Assembly (NCBI RefSeq): GCF_026967985.1
Contig: NZ_JAPVBJ010000008.1
Location: forward strand, 1-64,000
Source: Modestobacter sp. VKM Ac-2984
Lineage (GTDB): Bacteria > Actinomycetota > Actinomycetes > Mycobacteriales > Geodermatophilaceae
Direction of reading: 5' to 3'
Length of the DNA stretch: 64,000 nucleotides
In this document: piece after piece, positions 35,237-42,053 of the stretch
How the letters are laid out: every line of letters begins with the position of its first letter
How positions within the stretch are numbered: position 1 is the first letter of the stretch
Program-made: the position numbers and the translations under genes
Notes under the pieces: model-generated
Told to the model about the DNA's origin: nothing
Seen by the model: the letters and a program-made list of their open reading frames with translations, nothing else
Databases searched by the model: none

Positions 35237-36049
35237 GTGTCCGACTCAGCTCTCACCGCCGCGTCCCCTGGCCGCTCTCCCGACGAGGTGCTGGCCGCTG
35301 CGGTCGAGCAGGCCCGGGCTGCCGCGATCGAGGTGGCCGGTGACCCGGCGGCGGTCGGTGAGCACCTGGGGGCGACCCCGGAGGCGCTGGCAGAGCAGGC
35401 CGACCCGGCGCTCGGCGTCGTCGGCACGCACTCCTTCGCCGCCACCCTGCCCGGCTACGCGGGGTGGCACTGGGCCGTGACGCTGGCCGCGGTGCCCGGC
35501 GCGGACGAGGTCACCCTCGACGAGGTCGTGCTGCTCCCGGGCGACTCGGCGCTGCTCGCACCGGCCTGGGTGCCGTGGCACGAGCGGTTGCGGCCCGGGG
35601 ACCTGTCAGTGGGCGACGTGCTGCCCTCCACCGAGGACGACGCCCGCCTGGTGCCCGCCTACCTGGCCGACGACGACTCCGCCGAGGACCCGGCCGGCCG
35701 CATCGTCGCCGAGGAGCTGGGCATCGGCCGGGAGCGGGTGCTCTCCCCCGAGGGGCGCATCGAGGCCGCGCAGCGCTGGCGCGACGGTGACTTCGGGCCG
35801 CGCTCGTCGATGGCCCGGCACGCCCCCGGTCCGTGCGCGACCTGCGGTTTCTACCTGCCGCTGGCCGGCTCGCTCCGCTTGTCGCTCGGCGCGTGCAGCA
35901 ACGCCTACGCCCCGGCCGACGGGCGCGTCGTCACCGCCGACTACGGCTGCGGTGCGCACAGCCAGGCCAGCCTGGAGCGGACCGACGGCGAGCCGGCCGA
36001 GTTCATCCCCACGGCCCGCTACGACACCGCGGACTTCGACGTCATCTGA
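35237..36049 (+). CDS. DUF3027 protein (Rv0883c-like)
   Basis: A 270-residue soluble protein: LGVVGTHSFAATLPGYAGWHWAVTL and LAPAWVPWHERLRPGDLSVGD are the DUF3027 core. A C-terminal part with CATCGFYLPLAGSLRL, CSNAYAPADGRVV and YGCGAHSQA looks like a zinc-binding cluster. From memory this matches Rv0883c next to serC in M. tuberculosis. The function is unknown. GTG 35237 follows GACAAT by seven nt with no Shine-Dalgarno, suggesting a leaderless mRNA. Confidence 0.85.
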   Translation: MSDSALTAASPGRSPDEVLAAAVEQARAAAIEVAGDPAAVGEHLGATPEALAEQADPALGVVGTHSFAATLPGYAGWHWAVTLAAVPGADEVTLDEVVLLPGDSALLAPAWVPWHERLRPGDLSVGDVLPSTEDDARLVPAYLADDDSAEDPAGRIVAEELGIGRERVLSPEGRIEAAQRWRDGDFGPRSSMARHAPGPCATCGFYLPLAGSLRLSLGACSNAYAPADGRVVTADYGCGAHSQASLERTDGEPAEFIPTARYDTADFDVI

Positions 36050-36056
36050 GCGCGGC

Positions 36057-36126
36057 GCGTTGCCCGCTCTTCGTGCGCTGTGCACGTGCTGCGGCACGTG
36101 CACAGCGTCCACTCGGCGTGCAACGC
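36057..36126. terminator. Two-tier bidirectional hairpin (repeat family 2, copy 2)
   Basis: Outer arms GCGTTGC/GCAACGC (36057-36063, 36120-36126) enclose a perfect 14-bp stem CGCTGTGCACGTGC (36076-36089, 36094-36107) with a TGCG loop. It lies between convergent DUF3027 and DUF2530 genes and shares its centre with 27602-27661. Confidence 0.75.
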
Positions 36127-36145
36127 AGAGATCAGCGCCGCGGTG

Positions 36146-36355
36146 TCAGCGCTGGCCCTGCCAGCGCATGATCAACAGGCCGAGGCCGGGCAGCACGACG
36201 CCGGCGACGCAGGTCCAGGTCCAGACCGGGTCGACCCGGTCGCCGAGGAAGAGCAGCACGACCAGGGCGATCGCCCACAGGGCGGTACCGGCCAGGACGA
36301 CCCGCACCGTGTCGACCTTCAGGGGCGGGGGAGAGGGCCGGGTCGGAGCGGGCAC
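36146..36355 (-). CDS. DUF2530 membrane protein (Rv0882-like)
   Basis: A 69-residue protein with two membrane helices, VRVVLAGTALWAIALVVLLF and WTWTCVAGVVLPGLGLLIM, and a charged end. This is the DUF2530 pattern. Its position next to DUF3027 repeats the Rv0882-Rv0883c neighbourhood. GTG 36355 has no Shine-Dalgarno; TAGGGT lies exactly six nt upstream, a strong leaderless signature. Confidence 0.85.
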   Translation of the reverse strand: MPAPTRPSPPPLKVDTVRVVLAGTALWAIALVVLLFLGDRVDPVWTWTCVAGVVLPGLGLLIMRWQGQR

Positions 36356-36520
36356 GCCCCGACCCTAGGCCGCTGCGCCGCAGGTCGGAACGGCGGTCCG
36401 TCCGACGCGCCCGGGCGGTGTGGCACGCTGTCGCCGCTCGATGCCACCCGCATCGGGCGGCCCGCCGGGGACGTCGACCCCGCCGGAGCCGCGCCGGTCG
36501 CCGTCCCCGGGGGTCCACCC

Positions 36521-38074
36521 ATGCCCGACAAGTCCCGCAGCCGCCCCCGCAAGTCAGCCGGCGGCACCGGTGCGACCGCAGTCGGCGCCGCGCCCGCCGA
36601 CGCGGGGACCCCCGCCGAGGTCGTGACCGGCCCGCGGCGCAGCCCCGGGCCGAAGGTGCGCCCCAAGAACGGGTTGGACCGCTACTTCTCGATCACCGAG
36701 CGCCGGTCCACCGTCGCCCGTGAGGTGCGCGGTGGGTTCACGACGTTCTTCGCGATGGCCTACATCGTCGTACTGAACCCGATCATCCTGTCCGGCGCGG
36801 ACGTGAACGGGAACACGCTGCCGTTCGCCTCGGTCGCCGCCGTCACCGCCTTCGTCGCCGGTGTGCTGACCATCGCGATGGGCATCGTCGGTCGCTACCC
36901 GTTCGCGCTGGCCACCGGCCTGGGCATCAACGCGATCGTCGCCGTCTACGCGGCCACCCAGCTCACCTGGCCCGAGGTGATGGGGCTGGTCGTGCTCGAG
37001 GGCCTGCTCATCACCGTGCTCGTGCTGACCGGTTTCCGGCGGGCGGTGTTCGAGGCGATCCCGGCCCAGCTGAAGATCGCCATCGCGGTCGGCATCGGCT
37101 TCTTCCTGACCCTCATCGGGCTGGCCGACGCCGGGGTCATCCGCCCCGGGGCGCCGCTGATCAGCTTCGGAGTCGGGGGCCAGCTGGCCGGGTGGCCGAT
37201 GCTCACCTTCGTCGTCGGCCTGCTGCTCACCAGCGTGCTGGTCGTCCGCAAGGTCCGGGGCGGCCTGCTCCTGGGGATCGTGATCACCACGGTGTTCGCC
37301 ATCGTGGTCGAGGCGATCGCCGACATCGGTCCGCGGGTGGGCCCCGACGGCAACGAGCTGGACCCGCGTGGCTGGGCGCTGCAGGTGCCGTCGTGGCCCG
37401 CCGACTGGTTCGGCCTTCCCGACCTGTCGCTGATCGGCAACTTCTCGCTCTTCGGCGGGTTCGAGCGGATCGGCGTCCTCGCCGCCCTCCTGATCGTCTT
37501 CTCGATCATGATCGCGGACTTCTTCGACACCGTCGGCACCGTGACCGCGGTGGGCGCCGAGGGTGACCTGCTGGACGAGGACCGCAACCTGCCCCGCTCC
37601 CAGCCGGTCCTGCTGGTCGACTCGCTCGCCGCCGCCGCCGGCGGTGCCTCCAGCATCTCCTCGAACACCACCTACATCGAGAGCGCCGCCGGCGTCGGGG
37701 ACGGCGCCCGGACCGGGCTGGCCAGCGTCGTCACCGGTGTCGTCTTCCTGGTGGCCGCGTTCTTCACCCCGCTGGTGCAGGTGGTGCCCTCCGAGGCCGC
37801 AGCGCCGGTGCTGGTGATCGTGGGCGCCATGCTGATCAGCCAGATCCGCGACCTGTCCTGGGACGACATGTCGCTGGTCATCCCCGCGTTCCTGACGATC
37901 GCGCTGATGCCGTTCACCTACTCGATCACCAACGGCATCGGCGCCGGGGTGGTCAGCTTCGTGCTGCTGCGGCTGGCGGTCGGCCGTCGCCGTGACGTGC
38001 ACCCGCTCATGTGGGTGGTGGCCGCCGTCTTCGTCGTCTACTTCGCGCTCGACCCGATCCAGCAGCTGCTGTAA
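36521..38074 (+). CDS. AzgA-type purine (hypoxanthine/guanine/adenine) permease
   Basis: A 517-residue permease with a disordered Lys/Arg/Pro-rich N-terminus (~60 residues), then LDRYFSITERRSTVAREVRGGFTTFFAMAYI, the AzgA/YicO family opening. Later landmarks are PFALATGLGINAIVA, the proton/substrate region ADFFDTVGTVTAVG and SSISSNTTYIESAAGVGDGARTGL. About 12-14 helices fit. It imports purine bases by proton symport. ATG 36521 is used; weak GGGGG precedes it. It stands alone on the plus strand. Confidence 0.9.
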   Translation: MPDKSRSRPRKSAGGTGATAVGAAPADAGTPAEVVTGPRRSPGPKVRPKNGLDRYFSITERRSTVAREVRGGFTTFFAMAYIVVLNPIILSGADVNGNTLPFASVAAVTAFVAGVLTIAMGIVGRYPFALATGLGINAIVAVYAATQLTWPEVMGLVVLEGLLITVLVLTGFRRAVFEAIPAQLKIAIAVGIGFFLTLIGLADAGVIRPGAPLISFGVGGQLAGWPMLTFVVGLLLTSVLVVRKVRGGLLLGIVITTVFAIVVEAIADIGPRVGPDGNELDPRGWALQVPSWPADWFGLPDLSLIGNFSLFGGFERIGVLAALLIVFSIMIADFFDTVGTVTAVGAEGDLLDEDRNLPRSQPVLLVDSLAAAAGGASSISSNTTYIESAAGVGDGARTGLASVVTGVVFLVAAFFTPLVQVVPSEAAAPVLVIVGAMLISQIRDLSWDDMSLVIPAFLTIALMPFTYSITNGIGAGVVSFVLLRLAVGRRRDVHPLMWVVAAVFVVYFALDPIQQLL

Positions 38075-38095
38075 CGGCTCTCCCGTCGCAGTTCG

Positions 38096-38124
38096 TTAGG
38101 CAGGCTTTCTACTCCGGTTAAGGT
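38096..38124 (+). promoter_or_regulatory. Promoter of the MarR-MFS operon
   Basis: TTAGGC (-35 like, 38096-38101), 17 nt, and TAAGGT (-10, 38119-38124), seven nt before GTG 38132. The near repeats GTTAGGCA and GTTAAGGT inside the region may be part of the MarR operator. Confidence 0.5.
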
Positions 38125-38131
38125 GGCAGAC

Positions 38132-38566
38132 GTGGCTCGGACGACGCTGGACACCGCGGCGCTCGCCCACGACCTGCGGCTGGCGGTCATGCGGTTCTCC
38201 CGGCGGCTGCGCAACCAGCGGGTGGACACCTCGGTGACGCTGACCCACCTCGCCGCCCTGTCGACCCTCAAGCGGCACGGCGCGATGAGCCCGGGTGAGC
38301 TCGCGGCGCACGAGCGGGTGCAGCCCCCGTCGATGACCCGGGTGGTCGTCGCGCTGGAGTCCCGGGGCCTGGTCACCCGCACCCCGCACCCCACCGACGG
38401 CCGGCAGGTCGTCATCGACCTGACCGCGGCGGCCGAGGAGCTCCTGAGCGAGGAGGTCCGGGCCCGCGAGGCGTGGCTGGCCGGTCGGCTCCAGGAGCTG
38501 TCGGCCGAGGACCGCGCGGTGCTGCGCGAGGCCGCGGTGATCATGGAGAAGCTCGCCAGTGGGTGA
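38132..38566 (+). CDS. MarR-family transcriptional regulator
   Basis: A 144-residue winged-helix regulator. LRLAVMRFSRRLRNQR is helix 1, LAALSTLKRHGAMSPGELAAHERVQPPSMTRVVVALESRGLVTR the HTH, and HPTDGRQVVIDLT the wing. It probably represses itself and the MFS gene, which starts within its stop codon (GTGA). GTG 38132 is preferred: TAAGGT lies seven nt upstream. It corresponds to Rv0880 in the mycobacterial neighbourhood, from memory. Confidence 0.88.
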   Translation: MARTTLDTAALAHDLRLAVMRFSRRLRNQRVDTSVTLTHLAALSTLKRHGAMSPGELAAHERVQPPSMTRVVVALESRGLVTRTPHPTDGRQVVIDLTAAAEELLSEEVRAREAWLAGRLQELSAEDRAVLREAAVIMEKLASG

Positions 38567-39942
38567 CCTCGACGGCTCCTGACCCCAAGACCCGCGCCGG
38601 GATGTTCCGGGCGTTGCGTGTCCGGAACTTCCGGCTCTACGTCTCGGCGAACCTGGTCAGCCAGACCGGCACCTGGATGCAGCGCATCGGCCAGGACTGG
38701 CTGGTGCTTCAGCTGTCCGGGGACAGCGGTGTCGCGCTGGGCATCACCACCGCCCTGCAGTTCGGGCCGACGCTCTTCTTCAGCTTCTACGGCGGGGTGC
38801 TGGCGGACCGGTACGACAAGCGCCGGGTGCTGATGCTGACCCAGGCCGTGATGGGCGTGCTCGCCCTGGGGCTGGGCCTGCTGGTCGCCACCGACTCGAT
38901 CGTGCTGTGGCACGTCTACCTGCTGGCCCTGGGGCTGGGCGTGGTCTCCTCGCTGGACGTCCCGGTGCGCCAGTCGTTCGTCTCGGAGATGGTCGGCTCG
39001 GACCTGCTGGCCAACGCGGTCAGCCTCAACTCCACGGTCTTCAACGGTGCCCGGCTCGTGGGGCCCGCGGTGGCCGGTGCGCTGATCGCGGTGTCGGGCG
39101 GGGACACCGCGCCGGCGTTCCTGGTCAACGCCGCCACGTTCGCCTGCACCATCGCCTCGCTGGCCGCGATGCGGGTCGGGGAGCTGAGCCGCAGCACCCC
39201 GGTCGCCCGCTCGCGCGGGCAGCTGCGGGAGACGCTGGTCTACACCCGGCAGCACCCGGACCTGCAGCTGGCGATGCTGCTCGCCTTCGTCGTGGGCACC
39301 TTCGGGTTCAACTCCCAGATCACCATCGCGCTGATGGCCCGCGAGGTCTTCGACCTGGGCGCCGGTGCGTTCGGGCTGCTCTCCACCACCTTCGCCGTCG
39401 GCTCCCTGTCCGGGGCGCTGCTGTCGACGCGGCGCAGCACCCGGCCGCTGCAGCGGTTCCTCATCGTCTCCGCGATCGCCTTCGGGCTGCTGTTGATCGC
39501 GAGTGGGCTGATGGGCGACTACTACGCCTTCGCCGTCGTCCTCATCCCGACGGGCGCCGCGGCGCTGGTCTTCAGCGTGGCCTGCAACAGCTTCGTGCAG
39601 CTGGGGGTGGAGCCGCGGATGCGCGGCCGGGTGCTGGCGCTGTACTTCATGTGCTTCATGGGAGGGACGCCGGTCGGTGCGCCGCTGATCGGCTGGATCT
39701 CCGAGCGCTTCGGTGCGCCCTGGGGCTTCATCGGCGGCGGCCTGGTCGTCGTGGTGGTGGCGGTCGCGGCCGGTGCGGTGCTCTCCCGGGGCCGTCAGGT
39801 GCGGCTGGAGCTGCACGTCCGCCCGCCGAGCATGCAGCTGCACGTCGCGGCCGCCACGACGCCGACCCGCGCCGCCGCGCTGGCCGCACTGGCCGATGAA
39901 CAGGTGCCCGGGGAGCCCGTCACCTGCGATCAGGCGCGCTGA
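38563..39942 (+). CDS. MFS exporter (EntS/MFS_3 type)
   Basis: A 459-residue protein with 10-12 membrane helices. The opening RALRVRNFRLYVSANLVSQTGTWMQRIGQDWLVLQL is typical of the EntS/MFS_3 group, with motif A-like GVLADRYDKRRVL between helices 2 and 3. Relatives export siderophores, drugs or toxic compounds; the substrate is unknown. GTG 38563 overlaps the marR stop by four bases, so it is under MarR control. The stop lies inside a 9-bp-arm hairpin. Confidence 0.88.
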   Translation: MTSTAPDPKTRAGMFRALRVRNFRLYVSANLVSQTGTWMQRIGQDWLVLQLSGDSGVALGITTALQFGPTLFFSFYGGVLADRYDKRRVLMLTQAVMGVLALGLGLLVATDSIVLWHVYLLALGLGVVSSLDVPVRQSFVSEMVGSDLLANAVSLNSTVFNGARLVGPAVAGALIAVSGGDTAPAFLVNAATFACTIASLAAMRVGELSRSTPVARSRGQLRETLVYTRQHPDLQLAMLLAFVVGTFGFNSQITIALMAREVFDLGAGAFGLLSTTFAVGSLSGALLSTRRSTRPLQRFLIVSAIAFGLLLIASGLMGDYYAFAVVLIPTGAAALVFSVACNSFVQLGVEPRMRGRVLALYFMCFMGGTPVGAPLIGWISERFGAPWGFIGGGLVVVVVAVAAGAVLSRGRQVRLELHVRPPSMQLHVAAATTPTRAAALAALADEQVPGEPVTCDQAR

Positions 39943-39975
39943 TCTCGTCACACTGCGGTGATGAGCGATCAGCGC
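39936..39975 (+). terminator. Terminator hairpin overlapping the MFS stop
   Basis: GCGCTGATC (39936-39944) and GATCAGCGC (39967-39975) pair perfectly, with an inner GTCAC/GTGAT stem. Confidence 0.6.
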
Positions 39976-40044
39976 TCAGTATGCGACGCGGTTGCGCTCA
40001 GCGTTCGCATTGTCACAGCGGGATGTGCGACGTACCGTCGGCTC

Positions 40045-40593
40045 GTGCCCGAGGGAGGGTCTGTCTCCGCGGAAGTAGGGGCGTCGTTGCTGCAGCTGGG
40101 TGGCACCGTCGCCCTCTTGGTCGTGGGCGTGGCCCTGCTCGTCCTACTGCTCCGCTGGGCCACGGGTCAGCTGCAGGCCGACCTCGCGGCTCGACGCCGT
40201 GCCCGGACCGTCACCGAGTCCGTCGATCGCCCGGCGGCCCCCCTCCCGCCTGCGCTCCCGCCCCGTCGTCGCCCCACCGGTTCCCACCCTGCAGGTCGCC
40301 GCGTGCCGCGTGCCGCGGTGGCGACCGGGTCGGTCGAGCGGCCGCGTCGGCCGCTGGAACGGGTCGCCGCCGACCTGCGCCGGCTCGCCCGGGAACTCGC
40401 CATGGTCCCGGGGGGCATGCCGATGGAGCGGCGCCGTGGCCTGCTGGCCGCCTACGACGACCTGCTCGTGGAGGCCGCCGTGCTGCTCGAGGTGCCCCAG
40501 CAGCTGACCGCCGTGCCCCCGGAGGTCCGTGAGCTCGAGCGGATCCGGCTCCTCGGGGCACTGGAGGCCGCCGGGCTGGTGGTGACCGGCTGA
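40045..40593 (+). CDS. Single-pass membrane protein, unknown
   Basis: A 182-residue protein: one N-terminal membrane helix (about residues 17-33, TVALLVVGVALLVLLL), a disordered Pro/Arg-rich linker and a C-terminal helical domain, RVAADLRRLARELAMVPGG then DDLLVEAAVLLEVPQQL, which I do not recognise. GTG 40045 has TACCGT exactly six nt upstream and no Shine-Dalgarno. Its stop overlaps the CTG start of the RNA ligase gene. Confidence 0.65.
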   Translation: MPEGGSVSAEVGASLLQLGGTVALLVVGVALLVLLLRWATGQLQADLAARRRARTVTESVDRPAAPLPPALPPRRRPTGSHPAGRRVPRAAVATGSVERPRRPLERVAADLRRLARELAMVPGGMPMERRRGLLAAYDDLLVEAAVLLEVPQQLTAVPPEVRELERIRLLGALEAAGLVVTG

Positions 40594-41171
40594 CCGAGTC
40601 GGCACCCCGGGCCTCCTCGGCCGGCCGGCTCTTCCTCGCCGTCGACCCGCCCGTTGCTGCCACGGCTGATCTGGACCGGGCGCTCCAGCCACTGCGGTCC
40701 GCCCCCGGCGCGCCCCGCTGGACGCCGACCTCCCGGTGGCACCTGACCCTGGTGTTCCTCGGCGAGGTGCCGGCCCCGCTGCTGGCGCCGCTGCGCGCGG
40801 CGGTCACCCCCGCGGTCGCCGGCACGCCGCCGCTGTCCCTGCAGCTGGCCGGTGCCGGCCGGTTCGGGTCGCGCCGTCGCCCTGCGGTGTGCTGGGCCGG
40901 GCTGGCCGGCGACGTGCCGGAGCTGACCGCGCTCGCCGGCCGGCTGGCCGCCGCCGTTCGCGGCGTCGGCCTGACCGTCGAGGACCGGCCGTTCCGGGCG
41001 CACCTGACGGTGGGGCGGTGGCGACCCGGGCAGCCGGCCGACGGCGACCTGCCCGAACGGCTCGCCGGGTACCGGGGGCCGGTCTGGCCGGTGACCGAGG
41101 TGGTGCTGTGGCGCAGCCACCTCGGGCCCGAGCCGCGCTACGAGCGGGTGGCCGCCTGGCCCGTCGGCTGA
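40590..41171 (+). CDS. thpR: RNA 2',3'-cyclic phosphodiesterase / 2'-5' RNA ligase (ThpR), apparent CTG start
   Basis: A 193-residue 2H-phosphoesterase: GRLFLAVDPPV opens the fold, the two HxT motifs are RWHLTLVFLGEV and FRAHLTVGRW. It hydrolyses 2',3'-cyclic phosphates and may ligate tRNA halves. In this frame a stop codon lies at 40530-40532, and no ATG, GTG or TTG occurs between it and 40752, yet the essential first motif is before 40752. The only plausible start is CTG 40590, which overlaps the upstream stop as CTGA. The nearest GGAGG is 22 nt upstream, so reinitiation after the previous gene is likely. Confidence 0.8.
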   Translation: MTESAPRASSAGRLFLAVDPPVAATADLDRALQPLRSAPGAPRWTPTSRWHLTLVFLGEVPAPLLAPLRAAVTPAVAGTPPLSLQLAGAGRFGSRRRPAVCWAGLAGDVPELTALAGRLAAAVRGVGLTVEDRPFRAHLTVGRWRPGQPADGDLPERLAGYRGPVWPVTEVVLWRSHLGPEPRYERVAAWPVG

Positions 41172-41227
41172 GCCGACGGGGGACGGACCTCCCGCTCGCC
41201 GGTGGCGGGCCTGGCACGCTGTCCGTC

Positions 41228-42052
41228 GTGCCGCAGACCGATCCCCGCTCCGCCTTCGACACCGCGACCGCCGTCGCCCGGACCGAGGGGGGCGGACTGA
41301 CCACCGAGCTGGACCCGGGCTGGGACGTCGGTGGCGGCATCCTGAACGGCGGGTACCTGCTCGCCGTCGCCGCGCGGGCCGCCGTGCTCGAGTCGCCGCA
41401 CCCCCACCCCGTCGCCCTGTCGGCCAGCTACCTGCACGCCGCCGCGGCCGGACCGGCGACGCTGACCGTCACCCCGGGACCGGCCGGGCGGACGCTGGCC
41501 CACTCGGCGGTGGTGCTGGCCGACGCCGCCGGGCCCGCGGTGACCGTCCAGGCGACGACGGCGACGCTCACGGCCGACGCCGCGACCTTCTCCTCACCGA
41601 TGCCGACCGCGACCCCCGTGCAGGACTGCGTCTCCATCGCCGAGAACGCGCACCTGGCCCCGTCGTCGGTGTCGGTGCCGGGGCTCACCCAGCGGGTCGA
41701 CGTCCGGCTGGACCCGCTGACCGCCGGCTGGGCGCTGGGGCAGCCGGCCGAGGAGCCGATGATGCGGGCCTGGCTGCGCTTCGCCGACGGCCGCGAGCCG
41801 GACGCGCTGGCGCTGGTCACCTTCGCCGACGCGCTGCCGCCGACCTCCTGGGCGATCGGGGTGTTCGGCTGGGCGCCGACGGTGCAGCTGCAGGTGCTCA
41901 TCCGCGCGCTGCCGGCGCCGGGCTGGTGCCTGGTCGAGGCGCGGGCGAACGAGATCGCCGGCGGCTGGCTGGACGAGGACTACCGGATCTGGGACTCCAC
42001 CGGCCGGCTGGTCGCGCAGAGCCGCCAGCTCGCCCGCGCGCCGCGCAGCTGA
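41228..42052 (+). CDS. Acyl-CoA thioesterase-like (TesB/4HBT_3) protein
   Basis: A 274-residue double-hotdog protein. GWDVGGGILNGGYLLAVAARAA holds the N-terminal hotdog signature, SASYLHAAAAGPATLTV the first beta sheet and the second half PMMRAWLRFADGREPDALALV a second hotdog. These hydrolyse acyl-CoA esters. GTG 41228 follows CACGCT by seven nt, without Shine-Dalgarno. Its stop is 2 bp from the convergent ABC permease stop. Confidence 0.78.
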   Translation: MPQTDPRSAFDTATAVARTEGGGLTTELDPGWDVGGGILNGGYLLAVAARAAVLESPHPHPVALSASYLHAAAAGPATLTVTPGPAGRTLAHSAVVLADAAGPAVTVQATTATLTADAATFSSPMPTATPVQDCVSIAENAHLAPSSVSVPGLTQRVDVRLDPLTAGWALGQPAEEPMMRAWLRFADGREPDALALVTFADALPPTSWAIGVFGWAPTVQLQVLIRALPAPGWCLVEARANEIAGGWLDEDYRIWDSTGRLVAQSRQLARAPRS

Positions 42053-42053
42053 C

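Noticed and set aside
38038-39951. A 637-codon minus-strand ORF opposite the MFS gene, and similar long ORFs opposite GroEL, the LAL regulator, AsnB and S9 genes
   Set aside because: These are shadows of real genes in high-GC DNA. Their translations are rich in Arg, Gly, His and Pro, contain no domains and overlap well-supported genes completely.
40752-41171. GTG 40752 as start of ThpR
   Set aside because: It would remove the conserved N-terminal strand and half of the first HxT motif.
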